64,000 nt of DNA from DAHUXD01 sp963805495 (GCA_963805495.1 CAWDUQ010000001.1:806001-870000); one strand, 5' to 3'; shown: positions 25,353 through 34,459, counted from the stretch's first letter. A program made the numbers and translations. Notes: generated by a model from the letters alone, not told the origin.

Positions 25353-25423
25353 CAATTTTGCAGCGTAGCGGATTCCCGTGGGTGAGGGCAACACCAAATT
25401 TCGGGGCTGTCCTCGTCCGAGGT

Positions 25424-26404
25424 CTATCCGGCGGCGCCGGCCGGACGGCCGATCTCGCGCGCCGGAATCGGCGTCGCGCCCGCGTACACCGCGTGGCACC
25501 AGGCCCGGTACTCCGGGCGCTTGCCGCGCACGACGTCGAAGAAGAGCTCGCGCAGCGCGGCGACGATCGGTCCCATGCGGCCCGACCCGATCGGCCGGTG
25601 ATCGACGCGCGTGATCGCGGCGATCTGGATGCCGGTCCCGCAGAAGAACGCCTCCTCGGCGAGCGTGATCTCGGTCCGGTCGATCGTGCGTTCGGCGACC
25701 GGGACGCCGAGCACGTCGCGCACGAGCTCCATGATCGTGCGCCGCGTGATGCCCTCGAGGACGTTTTCGGTCACGGGCGGCGTGATCAGAGTCCCGTGGC
25801 GCACGAGGAAAAAGTTCGCGGCCGAGCCCTCCGAAACGTGGCCGTCCTGGTTGAGAACGATCGCCTCGTCGAAGCCGGCGCGCTGCGCGTCCGTCTTGGC
25901 AAACGCGGAGTTGACGTAGGAGCCCGTGATCTTCCCGCGCGCGGGGATCATGTTGTCGTCGACCCGGCGCCACGAGGAGATGGTGGCGTGGACCCCCTCC
26001 TCGTTGTCGACGTAGCGGCCGTAGGGCATCGCGACGATCGAAACCTCGGGCGAGGAAAGGTTGTGGAGCCGGACGCCGATCGACTCGTCGCCGTAGAACG
26101 CGAGCGGGCGCACGTAGCAGTCTTCGCGGAGGACCTCCGTGCGCAACAGGGCGATCAGCGCGTCGCTGAGCTCGGTGGCCGAGTAGGGCAGGGTCATGTC
26201 GAGGAGCTTCGCCGACTCGAGGAACCGACGGAAGTGGTCGTGCGGGCGGAACACGAAGAGTTCTTGCTCTTCGGCGTTCCAGTAGCCGCGGATCCCGGCG
26301 AAGCAGCCGGTGCCGTAGTTGAGCGCGTGGGTCAGCACGCCGACCCTGGCCTCGGCGTACGGGACGATTCGGCCGCGGAAGAAGGCATGACGTGGAAGGG
26401 CCAT
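25424..26404 (-). CDS. ilvE: Branched-chain amino acid aminotransferase
   Basis: IlvE interconverts Leu, Ile and Val with their 2-oxo acids using PLP. The 326-residue, class IV enzyme shows NYGTGCFAGIRGY (29-41), PLP Lys158 in ARGKITGSYVNS, and SEGSAANFFLV (191-201), followed by GITRRTIMEL and FFCGTGIQIAAI. A strong GGAGG precedes the ATG at 26404, so the longer upstream frame is rejected. The gene is divergent from a MocR-type regulator that shares its 149-base promoter region. Confidence 0.95.
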   Translation of the reverse strand: MALPRHAFFRGRIVPYAEARVGVLTHALNYGTGCFAGIRGYWNAEEQELFVFRPHDHFRRFLESAKLLDMTLPYSATELSDALIALLRTEVLREDCYVRPLAFYGDESIGVRLHNLSSPEVSIVAMPYGRYVDNEEGVHATISSWRRVDDNMIPARGKITGSYVNSAFAKTDAQRAGFDEAIVLNQDGHVSEGSAANFFLVRHGTLITPPVTENVLEGITRRTIMELVRDVLGVPVAERTIDRTEITLAEEAFFCGTGIQIAAITRVDHRPIGSGRMGPIVAALRELFFDVVRGKRPEYRAWCHAVYAGATPIPAREIGRPAGAAG

Positions 26405-26438
26405 CGGAGACCTCCTGACGGGTGGCTGGTACGCCGGT

Positions 26439-26491
26439 CCACTTTTAAAGTCCATCTCGGGTGTATCCTCTAAGTGGCTACCAAGATGGAC
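26439..26491. promoter_or_regulatory. Candidate MocR operator in the ilvE-mocR divergent region
   Basis: The two half-sites CCACTT (26439-26444) and GTCCATCT (26450-26457) recur in reverse complement as AAGTGG (26472-26477) and AGATGGAC (26484-26491). A further ATGGAC is at 26530. MocR/PdxR-type regulators often bind multi-box operators of direct and inverted repeats in such divergent promoters. Binding here is inferred. Confidence 0.45.
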
Positions 26492-26553
26492 CTGACTCAT
26501 TCGAGAATCAATAGCCACCTGCCGCAGAAATGGACTGGGTCCCGGAGGCACGT

Positions 26554-28023
26554 ATGACGCCGCAGGCGTTCGTCGGTGCTCTGGGCCGCTGGACCGAGGG
26601 CGGCGGCCCCGTCTATCGGCGGCTCGCCTCGGCCGTCCGCGCGTCGATCGGGCGGGGCGAGATCCGCGCGGGCGAGCGGCTGCCGTCGGAGCGCGCGCTC
26701 GCTGCGCGTCTGGCCGTCTCGCGGACGACGGTCGTCGCGGCGTACGAGGAGCTCCGCAAGGACCGCTGGATCGAGAGTCGACAGGGAAGCGGCACCCGGG
26801 TGTGCGGGGCGGCATCGCGGCCGCCCGCGCTGCTCCTGCGCGAGGACCCGTCGGGATCGTTCCGCCGCCACCCGGTCTGGCGGAGCTTCATCGAGGGCCC
26901 CGGCGGGACGATCGAGTTTCTCGGAGCCCATCTGCCGGCGCCGGACATTCTCGCCCGCGAGGCTTCACGAATCGACGAGAAGGCGCTGCGCGAGCTCGCG
27001 CGCGGGCCCGGGTATCTTCCGATGGGCCTCCCGGCGCTCCGCCAGGCGATCGCGCGCCACCTCACGGCTTCCGGCCTCGAGACGGGCGAGGACCAGGTGC
27101 TGGTGACGCACGGCGCGCAGCAGGCGATCGGGCTCGCCGGGGCGCTGCTCGTCGAGCGCGGCGAGTCGGTCGTCGTCGAGGACCCGACGTATCTCGGCTC
27201 GATCGACATCTTCGCCGCCCAGGGCGCGCGCCTTTCGACCGTGCCCGTGGGAGGCGACGCGGCCTGGGTCGCGAAGCTCAAGGAGACCGTGGCGCGCGTG
27301 GCGCCGCGGCTCGTGTACCTCATGCCGACGTACCAGAACCCGACCGGCGCCGTCATGCCCGAGGCGTGCCGCCGGGCCGTCGCCCGTCTCTCCCGCGAGC
27401 TGCAGCTGCCGATCGTCGAGGACAACACGCTCGCCGACCTCTCCCTCGGCGGCCGTCCGCCGGCGCCGATCGCGGCCTTCGAGCCGGAGGCGCCGGTCCT
27501 GACCGTTGGATCGATGTCGAAGCTCTTCTGGGGGGGGCTCCGCATCGGCTGGATTCGTGCGTCCGAGGAGATCCTTCTTCGGATGACACGTCTGAAGATC
27601 ATGGCCGACCTCGGAGGCTCGCCGATCGGGCAACTGGTCGCGGTGCGCCTTCTGGCGGAGGCCGAGCGGGTCCGGGCCTCGCGGCGCCGCGAGATGCGGG
27701 AGCGGCTCGACCGCCTGACGAAGCTCCTCGCGCGCCACCTGCCCGACTGGCAGTGGACGCCGCCCGCGGGTGGCCTCTCGCTCTGGGTCAAGCTCCCGCG
27801 CGGGGACGCCGACACCTTCGCGCAGGTCGCGCTGCGGCATGGCGTCGCCGTGGTTCCCGGCACGCTCGCGTCCCCGGACGGCGAGTTCGGCGACCGTCTC
27901 CGGATTCCGTTCGTTCTCGAGGCCGCCCCGATGCGCGAAGGCGTGGAGCGCCTCGCCCGCGCGTGGGAGGCCTACGCCGGCGGCGAATCGAAACGCCGCC
28001 GCGCCGCGGGTGTGCTCGTCTAG
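26554..28023 (+). CDS. MocR-type regulator (GntR wHTH fused to PLP aminotransferase domain)
   Basis: Residues 15-85 are a GntR winged helix (GEIRAGERLPSERALAARL, VSRTTVVAAYEEL, QGSGTRV). Residues 110-485 are a fold-type I aminotransferase domain with HGAQQAIGL, MPTYQNPTGAVM and the PLP lysine Lys323 in SMSKLFWGGLRIGW. The ATG at 26554 is chosen because GGAGG lies five bases before it; an ATG eight codons earlier has none. Divergence from ilvE suggests it controls that gene. A true aminotransferase role (for example 2-aminoadipate type) cannot be excluded. Confidence 0.92.
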   Translation: MTPQAFVGALGRWTEGGGPVYRRLASAVRASIGRGEIRAGERLPSERALAARLAVSRTTVVAAYEELRKDRWIESRQGSGTRVCGAASRPPALLLREDPSGSFRRHPVWRSFIEGPGGTIEFLGAHLPAPDILAREASRIDEKALRELARGPGYLPMGLPALRQAIARHLTASGLETGEDQVLVTHGAQQAIGLAGALLVERGESVVVEDPTYLGSIDIFAAQGARLSTVPVGGDAAWVAKLKETVARVAPRLVYLMPTYQNPTGAVMPEACRRAVARLSRELQLPIVEDNTLADLSLGGRPPAPIAAFEPEAPVLTVGSMSKLFWGGLRIGWIRASEEILLRMTRLKIMADLGGSPIGQLVAVRLLAEAERVRASRRREMRERLDRLTKLLARHLPDWQWTPPAGGLSLWVKLPRGDADTFAQVALRHGVAVVPGTLASPDGEFGDRLRIPFVLEAAPMREGVERLARAWEAYAGGESKRRRAAGVLV

Positions 28024-28081
28024 CCGGCGGCACGGTGCGCCCCCGCTCACTGCGCATTCGATCCCGAGGAGCTCCCCGGAA

Positions 28082-28435
28082 TCATCCCGCCCGGGTCCCG
28101 TCGGGCACGGGCCGCTCGGGCACGGCGAGCGCCGGGGGCACGCCGTCGGCGTACCCGAGGTCGAAGACCATCCCCTCGGACGTCTCGCCCATCATCTTTC
28201 GAGGCTCGAGGTTGACGACGAAGAGCGCCTGCCGGCCCACGAGCTCGGACGGGTCGGCCCGCTCCTGCTTCATTCCCGCGAGGATCGTCCGGACGTGGTC
28301 GCCGAAGCCGACGGTCAGCCGCAGCAGGCGGTCGGACTTCGGGACCTCCTCGACCTTCCGGATTGTCCCGACGCGGACGTCGATCGCTTCGAGCGCGGAG
28401 ACCGGGACCACGGGCTTGACGGCTGCGGGCGTCAT
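28082..28435 (-). CDS. CsaA-like tRNA-binding-domain protein
   Basis: This 117-residue protein is a single EMAP/Trbp111-type OB fold, as found in CsaA and at the C-terminus of MetRS. Markers are LEAIDVRVGTIRKVEEVPKSD (given here as DVRVGTI and KSDRLLRL), ILAGMKQ, LVGRQALFVVNLEPRKMMGETSEGM (in part NLEPRKMMG) and MVFDLG. CsaA proteins bind tRNA and may act as export chaperones. It overlaps the decarboxylase stop by four bases (ATGA), so the two are co-translated. Why a tRNA-binding protein would pair with a decarboxylase is unknown. Confidence 0.88.
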   Translation of the reverse strand: MTPAAVKPVVPVSALEAIDVRVGTIRKVEEVPKSDRLLRLTVGFGDHVRTILAGMKQERADPSELVGRQALFVVNLEPRKMMGETSEGMVFDLGYADGVPPALAVPERPVPDGTRAG

Positions 28436-29859
28436 GCGTTCTCTCCTTCGGTTGCGGCGGCCCGGATGTCCTCGAGCGCCTGCTCCATGCGGTCGCGGTG
28501 CGTGCGAAACGACAGCACGCAGATTCGGATGGCGAAGCGTCCCTTGAGCTTCGTGCCGGTGAGGTAGACGCGCCGGCGGCGGTTGATGCGTTCGAGGAGC
28601 GCGAGGTTGCGTCGGTCGAGCTCCTCGTCCGTCGCGTCCTGCCACGTCCGCCGGAACGCGACGATCGAGAGCTGCGGCTCGGCCAGGATCTCGATGCCCG
28701 GGATCTCGCGGAGGCGCTCGCTGGCCCACCTTGCCAGCTCCAGCTTCTCCTCGAGATTGGTCCGAAATGGTCCGGCGCCGTGCATCCTGAGCGGTAGCCA
28801 GACCCTGAGGCCCCGGAAGTCGCGCGAAAGCTCGGGCGAGAGCAGGTTGAAGTCGGTCAGGTCCTCGTCGTCCTGCATCCCCGGCATGTAGTCCGCCGAA
28901 AGCGCGTGGGCGCGCTTGAGCGTTTCGCCGTCGCGCACGAGCAGGGCGCCGGTCCCGTAGGGCAGGAACAGACCCTTGTGCGGGTCGAGCACGACCGAGT
29001 CGGCGCGCTCGATTCCCGCGAGCCGGCGCCGGCCCTCCCCGGTCAGAAGGAAGAAGCCGCCGTACGCGGCATCCACGTGGAACCAGAGACTCTCGCGGGC
29101 GGCGAGCGCGGCGAGCGCCGGGAGGTCGTCCACGGCGCCCGTGTTGGTCGTGCCGGCATTGCCGACGACGAGAAACGGGGCGAGGCCGGCCGCGCGGTCG
29201 GCGGCGACGGCGGCTTCGAGGGCGTCGAGGCGGATGCGGCAGAAGGCGTCGGTCTCGATCTCGCGAACGCGATGCTCCGGAAAGCCCGCGAGGATCGCCG
29301 CCTTCTGGATGGCGTGATGGGCCTGGTCCGAGACGTAGATCGTTCCGGAGAGGAAATCCTCCGGCAGCCGGTCGCGTCGGGCCGCGACGAGCGCCGAGAA
29401 GGTCGCGAGCGAGCCGCCGCTCGTCAGGATGCCCCGGGCCGCCCGCGGGTAGCCGGCGAGATCGCAGAACCAGCGCACGACGTTCGACTCGAGCTGCGCC
29501 AGCCCCGGCGCCGCGGCGAAGACGCCGACGTAGCGGTTGGTCGCGTCCGAAACGAGGTCGGCCACCGCGGACTGCGGCAGCCCGCCGCCCGGGATGTAGG
29601 CGAGGTAGCCGGGGCCGGCGGTGTTGAAGCTCCTCGGGATCACGCGCTCGAAGAGGAAGTCGAGGAGCTCGTCGGCCGGTGTTCCCGTCTCCGGGAGGTC
29701 TTCGACGAGCGACCGGGCCAGCGCCGCGCCATCGGCCGCGTCGGCCGAGGGCTGGGACGGGAGCGAATCGAGGTGCGCAACGATGCGCCCGGCGGCCTCA
29801 TCGATCAGCTGCCGCAGCGCGTCTCCGGTCAGTTCGAGACTTCGATCCTCCCCGGCCAC
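28432..29859 (-). CDS. PLP-dependent group II decarboxylase (aromatic-amino-acid type)
   Basis: The 475-residue enzyme belongs to the DDC/AADC family. It has GILTSGGSLATFSAL (143-157), His181/His182 in SDQAHHAI, HVDAAYGGFFLL (261-272, Asp263 contacts the PLP ring nitrogen) and the Schiff-base Lys295 in LDPHKGLFLPYGTGALLV. Substrates in this family include tryptophan, tyrosine, DOPA and glutamate, and cannot be fixed from sequence alone. It is transcribed together with the downstream CsaA-like gene and is divergent from the membrane GT-C-like gene. Confidence 0.9.
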   Translation of the reverse strand: MAGEDRSLELTGDALRQLIDEAAGRIVAHLDSLPSQPSADAADGAALARSLVEDLPETGTPADELLDFLFERVIPRSFNTAGPGYLAYIPGGGLPQSAVADLVSDATNRYVGVFAAAPGLAQLESNVVRWFCDLAGYPRAARGILTSGGSLATFSALVAARRDRLPEDFLSGTIYVSDQAHHAIQKAAILAGFPEHRVREIETDAFCRIRLDALEAAVAADRAAGLAPFLVVGNAGTTNTGAVDDLPALAALAARESLWFHVDAAYGGFFLLTGEGRRRLAGIERADSVVLDPHKGLFLPYGTGALLVRDGETLKRAHALSADYMPGMQDDEDLTDFNLLSPELSRDFRGLRVWLPLRMHGAGPFRTNLEEKLELARWASERLREIPGIEILAEPQLSIVAFRRTWQDATDEELDRRNLALLERINRRRRVYLTGTKLKGRFAIRICVLSFRTHRDRMEQALEDIRAAATEGENA

Positions 29860-29988
29860 CCCGCCATTGAATCACCCCTGCTCGAGCCTTTCGCCACCCG
29901 GGCAACGCGGCGGTGCGCCCCGCGGGGCGCAGATCCCGCGGCCCGCGGAGCGACCGGTGTATCTTGCCCGCGACTGTCGACCACCGGC

Positions 29989-32043
29989 ATGCAATCGGGT
30001 TTAGCTGCTCGGCGGAGCCCGCGGCTCGGGTCCCTCCTGGTACTCGCGGTCGCGGCTCTTCTGCTCGCGCGCGGCGCGCCGCTCGTCCGCGCCTACGCCG
30101 AGAAAATTCTTTCACGGCACTCCGGAGCCTGGGCCGCCGCCGCGGTCGCCGTCGCCCTCGCCTCGTTCCTGCTGACCTGGGCGGGGCTCCGGAAGCGGCC
30201 GCGCACGACTCTGGCGGTCTTCGCGGCCGCGGCCGGTGCGATGGTCGTGCTCTCCGGCAACCTCGGGGCGGCGCTGGCGGCGGCGGCAATTCTGCTCGCG
30301 ACGTTCGTTGCCGGCGACGCGGTCTTCCGCGCCCTGCGAGGCGCGGAGGCGGAGCGGGGCGATCTCTGTGGCGCCCTCGCCGCCGGCTTCGCCGTTTGGG
30401 GAGTGACCGTGCTCCTGCTCGGCGAGACGGGAGCTCTCGGACGGGGCGCTCTTCTTGCGCTCGCCGCCATCGTCCTCGGTGTGCGCCGGCGCCGCCTTTC
30501 AGCTCTCGGCCGCCTCGCATGCAGCGCGGTGCGGCTTCCGCGCGCGGACGCGCCGGCCTCCCTCGAGTCGGCATGGCTCGCTTTCGCCGCGCTCGCCCTG
30601 CTGGCCGTCTGGGCGGGCGTCCAGGCGCCGGACGTGTCCTGGGACTCTCTCGCGTACCACCTTCCCGAGGCCCGCGACATCGCGCTTTCGGGCCGCGTGC
30701 GCGCGCTGCCGGACCTCCATCCCCAGTCACTCCTGTGGCGCAATCACGAGGCCTTCCTGTCGATCGCGTTTCTTTTCGCCGACGAGCGCGCCGTGCCGTT
30801 CCTGCAGTTCGCGGCCGGTCTCGCGGTCTTTGGCGCGGCGCTGTCGCTCGGGCGCCGCCTGCGTCTGGCGGGCTCGGGGCCGCTCGTCGTCCTGGCGCTG
30901 GCCGCGTTCCCCACGGCGATGCTCCAGCTGAAGACTGCCTACGTCGATTGGCCGGCCGCCTTGCTCGTGACTGCGGCCGCCGGGGCGGTCGCCGCCGGTC
31001 CGGGCGAGCGCGGTCGAATGCGCGTCGCCGGGTTCCTGTTCGGAGCGGCGGTCGCGACCAAGGTTTTTGCGCTTTTCGCGGTTCCGGCTCTCATCGCGCT
31101 CGCGGCGCGCGCGCGCCCACGGCCGATGCGCCTTTCCGTGGCGGTCGTCGCGGCCCTGCTGCCGATCGTGCCCTGGCTCGTCTGGAGCGAGCGCCATGCC
31201 GGCTCGTTCCTGGCGCCCTACGCGGATTCCCCGGGCGAGCTCGTGGAGCGCCTCGGCGACGGTCACTACTTCTCGAGGTCGCCGGCGACCGGGACACGCC
31301 GGCCTCCGCCGTCTCTGGCAAGGCGCGCGGCGGCGTTCGCGCGGCTCCCGTACGACCTCGTCTTCCACTCCAGCCGGTTCGAGGCGAATGGAGATGGCTA
31401 CAACGGGATCCTGGCGCTCCTTCTCGTCGCGGGGCTCGCGGGCTGGAGTGCGAAGCGGGTCGGTCTCTTTCTCGCCGTGACGCTCGCGTTTCTCGTCCCC
31501 TGGTCGCTCCTTTATCTTCCGTCGATCCGCTTTCTTTTTCCCGTCTACCCCCTGTACGCGGTCTTCGCGGCCGGCGGCCTCGACCGGCTGACCGCCGGGT
31601 TTGCGGGCACCGCCGGACGCCTGGCCGGCCTGGCGGTCCTCGCCGCGGCGGCCGCCTTCCCCGTCCAGGCCGGCTCGAGCGGGCTCGAGTGGAAGGCGGC
31701 CTTCGGTGGGATGTCGAGGTCGGACGTCCTGGCGGCACAGCTGCCGGCGCTCCCGCTGCAGTCCCGGCTCGGACCGTCGGACCGGGTCGTGTTCGTGGGC
31801 GAGAACGACCGCTTCCATTGCCCCGCGACGCTCGTCTGGAGGGCGGAGTTTCTGCCGATTTCCGCCTGGGGCTCGGATCCGTCGGCCTGGAGGCGCGGCT
31901 TCGCCGAGCTTGGCATCGGCGCCGTGCTCGTCCGCGGGGATCGTGCGCGCCTGCCCGAAGGCCTGTTGTCTATCCCGGGACTTTTGCGGCCGGACGGCGT
32001 GCACGGCGAGGCCGCCCTCTACCGCGTCGATTTGCTAAAATGA
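29989..32043 (+). CDS. Multispanning GT-C-like membrane protein, putative glycosyltransferase
   Basis: This 684-residue protein has about a dozen hydrophobic helices. After four N-terminal helices comes a periplasmic loop with WDSLAYHLPEARDIALSGRV, which resembles the acidic loop of GT-C glycosyltransferases (PMT/ArnT/PMT_2 type). The pattern LKTAYVDWPAALLV follows. A soluble C-terminal domain of about 110 residues ends the protein. The donor would be a polyprenyl-phosphate sugar, but neither substrate nor activity can be deduced. The ATG at 29989 is chosen as the first start before the first helix; the open frame upstream is antisense to the decarboxylase. Confidence 0.7.
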   Translation: MQSGLAARRSPRLGSLLVLAVAALLLARGAPLVRAYAEKILSRHSGAWAAAAVAVALASFLLTWAGLRKRPRTTLAVFAAAAGAMVVLSGNLGAALAAAAILLATFVAGDAVFRALRGAEAERGDLCGALAAGFAVWGVTVLLLGETGALGRGALLALAAIVLGVRRRRLSALGRLACSAVRLPRADAPASLESAWLAFAALALLAVWAGVQAPDVSWDSLAYHLPEARDIALSGRVRALPDLHPQSLLWRNHEAFLSIAFLFADERAVPFLQFAAGLAVFGAALSLGRRLRLAGSGPLVVLALAAFPTAMLQLKTAYVDWPAALLVTAAAGAVAAGPGERGRMRVAGFLFGAAVATKVFALFAVPALIALAARARPRPMRLSVAVVAALLPIVPWLVWSERHAGSFLAPYADSPGELVERLGDGHYFSRSPATGTRRPPPSLARRAAAFARLPYDLVFHSSRFEANGDGYNGILALLLVAGLAGWSAKRVGLFLAVTLAFLVPWSLLYLPSIRFLFPVYPLYAVFAAGGLDRLTAGFAGTAGRLAGLAVLAAAAAFPVQAGSSGLEWKAAFGGMSRSDVLAAQLPALPLQSRLGPSDRVVFVGENDRFHCPATLVWRAEFLPISAWGSDPSAWRRGFAELGIGAVLVRGDRARLPEGLLSIPGLLRPDGVHGEAALYRVDLLK

Positions 32044-32158
32044 GTGCATCGCTGATTCCCGGGATCCCATCGCTTTTCGCGAGACGACGCCGGCCTCCGA
32101 GGACCGGGGGGAGCCCCGCGATGCCCTGGCCCTCCGATTCGATCCATCGCGCCGCGTG

Positions 32159-32428
32159 ATGCTGCGGTTCGAGGTGACTCTCGGCGGCGGCGATGCGCTG
32201 GAAGCCTTCCGCTATGCGCGCCGCGCCATGATCCGCGAGGAGCGGACACGAGGCCTCGACTGGGACGAGCCTTCGATCGAGGACCCCACGATCTCCGGCT
32301 CCGAGATCCGCTGGTTTGCTCTGGCTTCCCAGGGCGCCTGGTGCCGAGTCAAACTCGAGGAGCTCGTCCTGCGCGCCAACCGCGCCCTGGAAGAGATCCG
32401 GCCGCAGCGATCGCGTTACCCCCGGTAA
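32159..32428 (+). CDS. Small protein of unknown family, paralogue A
   Basis: I do not recognise this 89-residue soluble protein. Its core ALEAFRYARRAMIREE, followed by DEPSIEDPTISGSEIRW and KLEELVLRANRALEEIR, aligns without large gaps to the gene that follows. The two are tandem paralogues. The ATG at 32159 directly follows an in-frame GTG, and no clear ribosome-binding site is visible. It lies 115 bases after the GT-C-like gene, possibly in the same transcript. Confidence 0.6.
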   Translation: MLRFEVTLGGGDALEAFRYARRAMIREERTRGLDWDEPSIEDPTISGSEIRWFALASQGAWCRVKLEELVLRANRALEEIRPQRSRYPR

Positions 32429-32508
32429 CAGTTTTGGCCGCGCCCCGTGGCCGGTCCGGACTTCGCCCCGGCTCGACCGGGCCTGTTTCGAGTGACTTAG
32501 GACTTCGC

Positions 32509-32898
32509 ATGCGAGGCGGCACGGGCTTCGCTATTTCGAAGCGCATGAGCCTGCGCATCGGGTTCTCGGAGGTCGAGGAGACGAGCGAGCAGATCGGTTT
32601 TTCGACCGCCGCGACGGCACCGAACCTCGAGGAGGCGAGAGTGACGCTGCGCTGCCATCTGCTCTCGACCGACGCCCCGAGCCTGGAGGCGCTCCGGTAC
32701 GCCCGCCGCGCCATGCTCCGCGAGGAGTGGACGCTCGGCCCGGAGGAGGACGAGCCCTCGCTCGAAAGCGCCGTATTCTCGGCCTTCGAGGTGACCTGGC
32801 CGATGCGTGCGTCCCAGAGCGGGCGGGGCCGCGCGAAGCTCGCGGAGCTCGTCGATCGGGCCAACCGGGTTCGCCAGGAGCTCGACACACGGGAGTAG
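32509..32898 (+). CDS. Small protein of unknown family, paralogue B
   Basis: This 129-residue protein shares SLEALRYARRAMLREEW, DEPSLESAVFSAFEVTW and KLAELVDRANRVRQELD with paralogue A just upstream. It adds about 45 N-terminal residues (LRIGFSEVEETSEQIGF) that paralogue A lacks. The ATG at 32509 has AGGA six bases upstream and is favoured over 32545. The conserved YARRAM-x-REE helix and the RANR helix suggest a helical core with an acidic loop. Function is unknown. Confidence 0.65.
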   Translation: MRGGTGFAISKRMSLRIGFSEVEETSEQIGFSTAATAPNLEEARVTLRCHLLSTDAPSLEALRYARRAMLREEWTLGPEEDEPSLESAVFSAFEVTWPMRASQSGRGRAKLAELVDRANRVRQELDTRE

Positions 32899-32919
32899 TC
32901 GGGTCGTACAATCGTTCCA

Positions 32920-33306
32920 ATGAGTGGCCGGCAGATCCGCAAGCTCCTTTTCTTCGCCGCGGCGGCCGCCGTGGCGTACTGGTTCTACAAGGACCGCCCG
33001 ACCGCCTCCGGATTCATCGACTCGATCACGGACCCGCTGATGGGCTCGCGCGCCGCCGTCAAGAGCTCGGAGCGCAACCGGGTCGTCGGCGACGCGTCGG
33101 CGGCGATCAGCGAGCAGAGCGATCTCCCGGTGGGAAGCCTGCGCGAGGGAATGCGTTCCCGCGAAGTCCTCGACCTGCTGGGCGACCCGGATTCGAAGGA
33201 GAACGAGACCGTCGAGGGCGTCGAGCGGATACGCTGGACCTACGCGCGGGACCACCGCGTGCTGTACTTTCAGCGCGATCGACTGGTCTCGATCGTCGTC
33301 CGATAG
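32920..33306 (+). CDS. Membrane-anchored small protein with BamE/SmpA-like domain
   Basis: An N-terminal hydrophobic anchor (residues 8-23) is followed by a linker. Residues 70-128 then resemble the SmpA/OmlA (BamE) fold: LREGMRSREVLDLLGDPDS, IRWTYARDHRVLYFQRDRLVSIVV. There is no lipobox, so it is anchored by the helix rather than by lipid. A role in envelope assembly is possible but unproven. Its last 37 bases overlap the 3' end of the convergent glucokinase gene. Confidence 0.7.
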   Translation: MSGRQIRKLLFFAAAAAVAYWFYKDRPTASGFIDSITDPLMGSRAAVKSSERNRVVGDASAAISEQSDLPVGSLREGMRSREVLDLLGDPDSKENETVEGVERIRWTYARDHRVLYFQRDRLVSIVVR

Positions 33307-34274
33307 GCCGCCGCGGCCGCGCCGAGCAGGCCGAGCCGCGGTTCGAGCACGACGCGCACCGGGATCGCCGAAAGCAGTCCGTCCATCGGAGGCTTGTTCC
33401 GGAATGACTGGAGGAACGGCCGGCGCCGCAGCGCGGGCAGGATCTTGGGCGCGATCCCTCCGGCGATGTAGATGCCTCCCGTCGCGCGGTATTCCAGAGC
33501 GCAATTTCCGGCTTCGGACCCGTAGATCGATACGAAGAGATCGAGCGCCTGGCGGCAGAGGGCGTCGCGGCGCGAGAGGCCGAAGCGGCTGATGACCGCG
33601 GCGCGGTCGTCGCTTCGCTCGAACTCGGCCGCGACGGCGCGACTTTCCCGCGCCGCGCGCTCCGACTTGAGAAACTCGTAGAGATAGACGAGGCCGCGGC
33701 CCGACAGCACCTTTTCCCGCGTGGCGCGGCCGGCCTGGCGGCGAAGAAAGACCACGAGCCGGTCCTCGAGCGGATTGCGCGCGGCGAAGTCGGCATGTCC
33801 GCTCTCCGACGGAACGACTTCGTGATGGTCTCCCGTGGGCACGAGGCAGGCCTGCCCGAGGCCGGTGCCCGCCCCGATGATCCCGATGGGCCCGCGCGGC
33901 TCGGCGCGCCCGCGGGCGAGGGTCGCGACCTGGCCGGGGCGCAGCTCGGGCAGGCCCAGGGCGTTCGATACGAAATCGTTCAGCACCCGCACGCGTCGGA
34001 TTCCGATCGCGCGCGCGAGGCGGGACTCCTCGATCCTCCACGGGAGATTGGTGACCTTGGCGGCCCCCTCGCGGACCGGGCCCGCGACGCCGAATCCCGC
34101 CGCTGCCGGCTTCGAGCTGTCTCCGGCGAGGAAGATCTCCACGATCTCCTCGAGGCCGGGATACGCCGCGCTCGGGTATCGCTCGCTCCGCACGAGCGAA
34201 CGGCCGCGTGGCCCGATCTCGAAAATGGCGAGGGCGGTCTTCGTACCGCCGATGTCGCCCGCGAGGATTCGCAT
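33270..34274 (-). CDS. glk: Glucokinase
   Basis: Glk phosphorylates glucose with ATP. The 334-residue protein has the ROK-independent bacterial glucokinase signatures: GDIGGTKTALAIFE (6-19), LPWRIEES, VLNDFVSNALGL with the catalytic Asp, GAGTGLGQACLVP, SESGHADFA and TGGIYIAGGIAPKILP. The ATG start is at 34274. The 3' end overlaps the convergent BamE-like gene. Glycogen synthesis genes lie far away at 1-3.7 kb. Confidence 0.94.
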   Translation of the reverse strand: MRILAGDIGGTKTALAIFEIGPRGRSLVRSERYPSAAYPGLEEIVEIFLAGDSSKPAAAGFGVAGPVREGAAKVTNLPWRIEESRLARAIGIRRVRVLNDFVSNALGLPELRPGQVATLARGRAEPRGPIGIIGAGTGLGQACLVPTGDHHEVVPSESGHADFAARNPLEDRLVVFLRRQAGRATREKVLSGRGLVYLYEFLKSERAARESRAVAAEFERSDDRAAVISRFGLSRRDALCRQALDLFVSIYGSEAGNCALEYRATGGIYIAGGIAPKILPALRRRPFLQSFRNKPPMDGLLSAIPVRVVLEPRLGLLGAAAAAYRTTIETSRSR

Positions 34275-34431
34275 GAGTGCGAAGAAAGGTAGCAGAACCG
34301 GTAAAACGTTCGCCGTGAGTCAACGGCCCCGGATTGGGGAGGCGGCGCGAGTCCCGACCGGGGCCACCGCTGTCTGACTCCTCAGGTCCGTTTTCGGCTT
34401 AGAGTTCCCTTCGCACCAGGACCGCGCGGGC

Positions 34432-34459
34432 AAAAAAAAGCCCCGGGTCGGGGTGGGGC
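34432..34459 (-). terminator. Intrinsic terminator with no assigned gene upstream
   Basis: Read on the minus strand, a GC hairpin (CCCCG, loop ACC, CGGGG; or the wider GCCCC/GGGGC pairing) runs directly into eight T residues. No protein gene on that strand ends here. The next minus-strand gene, glk, begins 158 bases further on. It therefore implies a short transcript from the opposite strand of the phospholipase-D gene leader. Confidence 0.6.
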
